Source: Isoptericola peretonis
GTDB lineage: Bacteria > Actinomycetota > Actinomycetes > Actinomycetales > Cellulomonadaceae
Length of the DNA: 64,000 nt
Assembly (NCBI GenBank): GCA_023241745.1
Contig: JALQCY010000002.1
Coordinates: 248,001-312,000, forward strand
Direction: 5' to 3'
The notes under the pieces were generated by a model, which saw only the letters and a list, made by a program, of their open reading frames with translations, was not told the DNA's origin and ran no database searches. How positions within the stretch are numbered: the first letter of the stretch is position 1; each line of letters opens with the position of its first letter. Of the stretch, positions 63,409 to 64,000 are shown piece after piece. A program made the translations under genes and the position numbers.

Positions 63409-63900
63409 CTAGTCTTCGTCGGCCTCGCGCTGCGCGCGCACGAGGGTGACGAGGATCTCACGCAGCGCCGCCACCTGGTCGGCGTCGAGGCCGCGGCCGG
63501 TGAGGTCCTCGGCGGGCTGCAGCCTGCCCGCCTCGGCGGCCGCGCGCCGCCCGGCGTCGGTGACGGTGACGGCACGCCGTCGCCTGTCGCGCGGGTCGTC
63601 GCCGCGGGTGACGTGGCCCGCCCGCTCCAGCCGCGCGACGACCCGGCTCATGGTCTGCTCGGTGACGCCGTTGAGGGCCGCCAGCTCGCGCTGCGTGCGG
63701 GGGCCCGCGAACAGGTGCAGGAGAACGGGGAATCCCGCATGGTTGAGGTCCCACCCGGCGAGGTGCGCGTTCCAGTCGTGCTCGATGCGGCGTACCACGG
63801 TGAACAGCAGCCGGCCGGTGGGCCAGTCGGCGGGCTCGTCGCTCGTCGGGTCGACGCCGTCCGGCCAGGACGGCGCGTCACGCCGTTCGTCGTGCTGCAC
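63409..63900 (-). CDS. MarR-family transcriptional regulator
   Basis: A 163-aa MarR-type regulator with the winged helix [41 protein letters not shown] (wing) and a helical dimer domain. The GTG at 63900 has AGGAGG 6 nt upstream. The stop lies 19 bp from lipB on the same strand, so it may lead the lipB-lipA-DUF4191 unit or merely precede it. A palindrome that suits MarR autoregulation lies upstream at 63932-63945. Confidence 0.88.
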   Translation of the reverse strand: MQHDERRDAPSWPDGVDPTSDEPADWPTGRLLFTVVRRIEHDWNAHLAGWDLNHAGFPVLLHLFAGPRTQRELAALNGVTEQTMSRVVARLERAGHVTRGDDPRDRRRRAVTVTDAGRRAAAEAGRLQPAEDLTGRGLDADQVAALREILVTLVRAQREADED

Positions 63901-63931
63901 GTGCGACCTCCTGGAAGGGTCTGCGAGAATA

Positions 63932-63945
63932 CTCAGCATGCTGAG
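63932..63945 (-). promoter_or_regulatory. MarR-type operator within candidate promoter
   Basis: CTCAGCATGCTGAG is a perfect 14-bp palindrome. Read leftward it sits between a possible -35 (TTGATT) and -10 (TATTCT), about 30 bp before the marR start. A bound repressor would block the promoter. Confidence 0.6.
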
Positions 63946-64000
63946 CAATCAAGCGCGGGGCAATCGGGGACGGGGCCTGCTACGGGGCCTCGTCATTCTG

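Noticed and set aside
63938..64000. Possible start of a plus-strand gene at the window end (MLSNQARGNRG...)
   Set aside because: The ATG lies inside the MarR palindrome, has no ribosome binding site, and only 21 codons are visible. It could be the start of a divergent gene but cannot be supported.
1..64000. Insertion sequences or prophage
   Set aside because: No transposase, integrase or phage structural gene was recognised. The broken genes look like products of point deletions and one larger deletion.

Overview
The window is chromosomal DNA of a high-GC actinobacterium. Third codon positions are almost always G or C and GTG starts are common. The gene sets are typical of Micrococcales: fasR-fabD-fabH-acpP-fabF with DUF3145, panB/glnA2/glnE, glnA1/RDD/DUF4191/lipA/lipB, DUF3052 beside aceE, and a polyphosphate glucokinase. 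A Cellulomonas/Cellulosimicrobium/Isoptericola-like host is my inference from gene content; no 16S gene is present. All calls come from reading the sequence and translations; no database search was run.

Layout. 1-2715: DUF488 tail, acyltransferase, peptide deformylase, DUF3145. 2734-7873: fatty-acid synthase II cluster with its PucR/FasR-type regulator. 7970-12774: TPR-like protein, a 116-bp perfect palindrome, pyruvate dehydrogenase E1 (aceE), DUF3052 and a peroxiredoxin. 12836-12912: tRNA-Val(TAC). 13053-18747: a decaying accessory stretch with a frameshifted ABC transporter relic, a Fur-family relic, a Zur-type box, a zinc chaperone/binding-protein/Zur set without transporter subunits, and a doubly frameshifted DUF1254 gene. 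18888-25043: a complete LacI-controlled fructan/sucrose import and hydrolysis operon. 25006-29312: ECF sigma relic, LAL-type LuxR regulator and GAF-ANTAR regulator. 29517-34790: orphan ctaD, Ser/Thr kinase-like protein and flavin disulfide reductase. 34918-42307: mostly housekeeping or conserved genes (DNA polymerase-like protein, NIF3, zinc ribbon, phosphohistidine phosphatase, YaaA, tautomerase-like). 42339-42733: RNase P RNA. 42835-49772: accessory island of three alpha/beta hydrolases, a second LAL regulator, and a head-to-head junction of truncated LysR and SDR genes. 49923-63900: STAS protein, ppgK, panB, the nitrogen-assimilation block (glnA2, glnE, glnA1) and the lipoate genes lipB-lipA behind a MarR regulator.

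How the parts work together. FasR probably activates fabD-fabH-acpP-fabF, which build acyl chains on ACP. AceE and the LipA/LipB lipoylation enzymes both serve 2-oxoacid dehydrogenases. The LacI operon imports a fructose-containing oligosaccharide through a lipoprotein and two permeases, and a cytoplasmic GH32 cleaves it. GlnE adenylylates glutamine synthetase, and glnA1 has a full four-element GlnR-type box upstream. The most striking non-coding signals are the 116-bp palindrome at 8655-8770, a LacI operator-like copy inside the first permease gene that coincides with a run of rare codons, the GlnR-type box at 60162-60199, and the LysR/SDR deletion junction near 49092.
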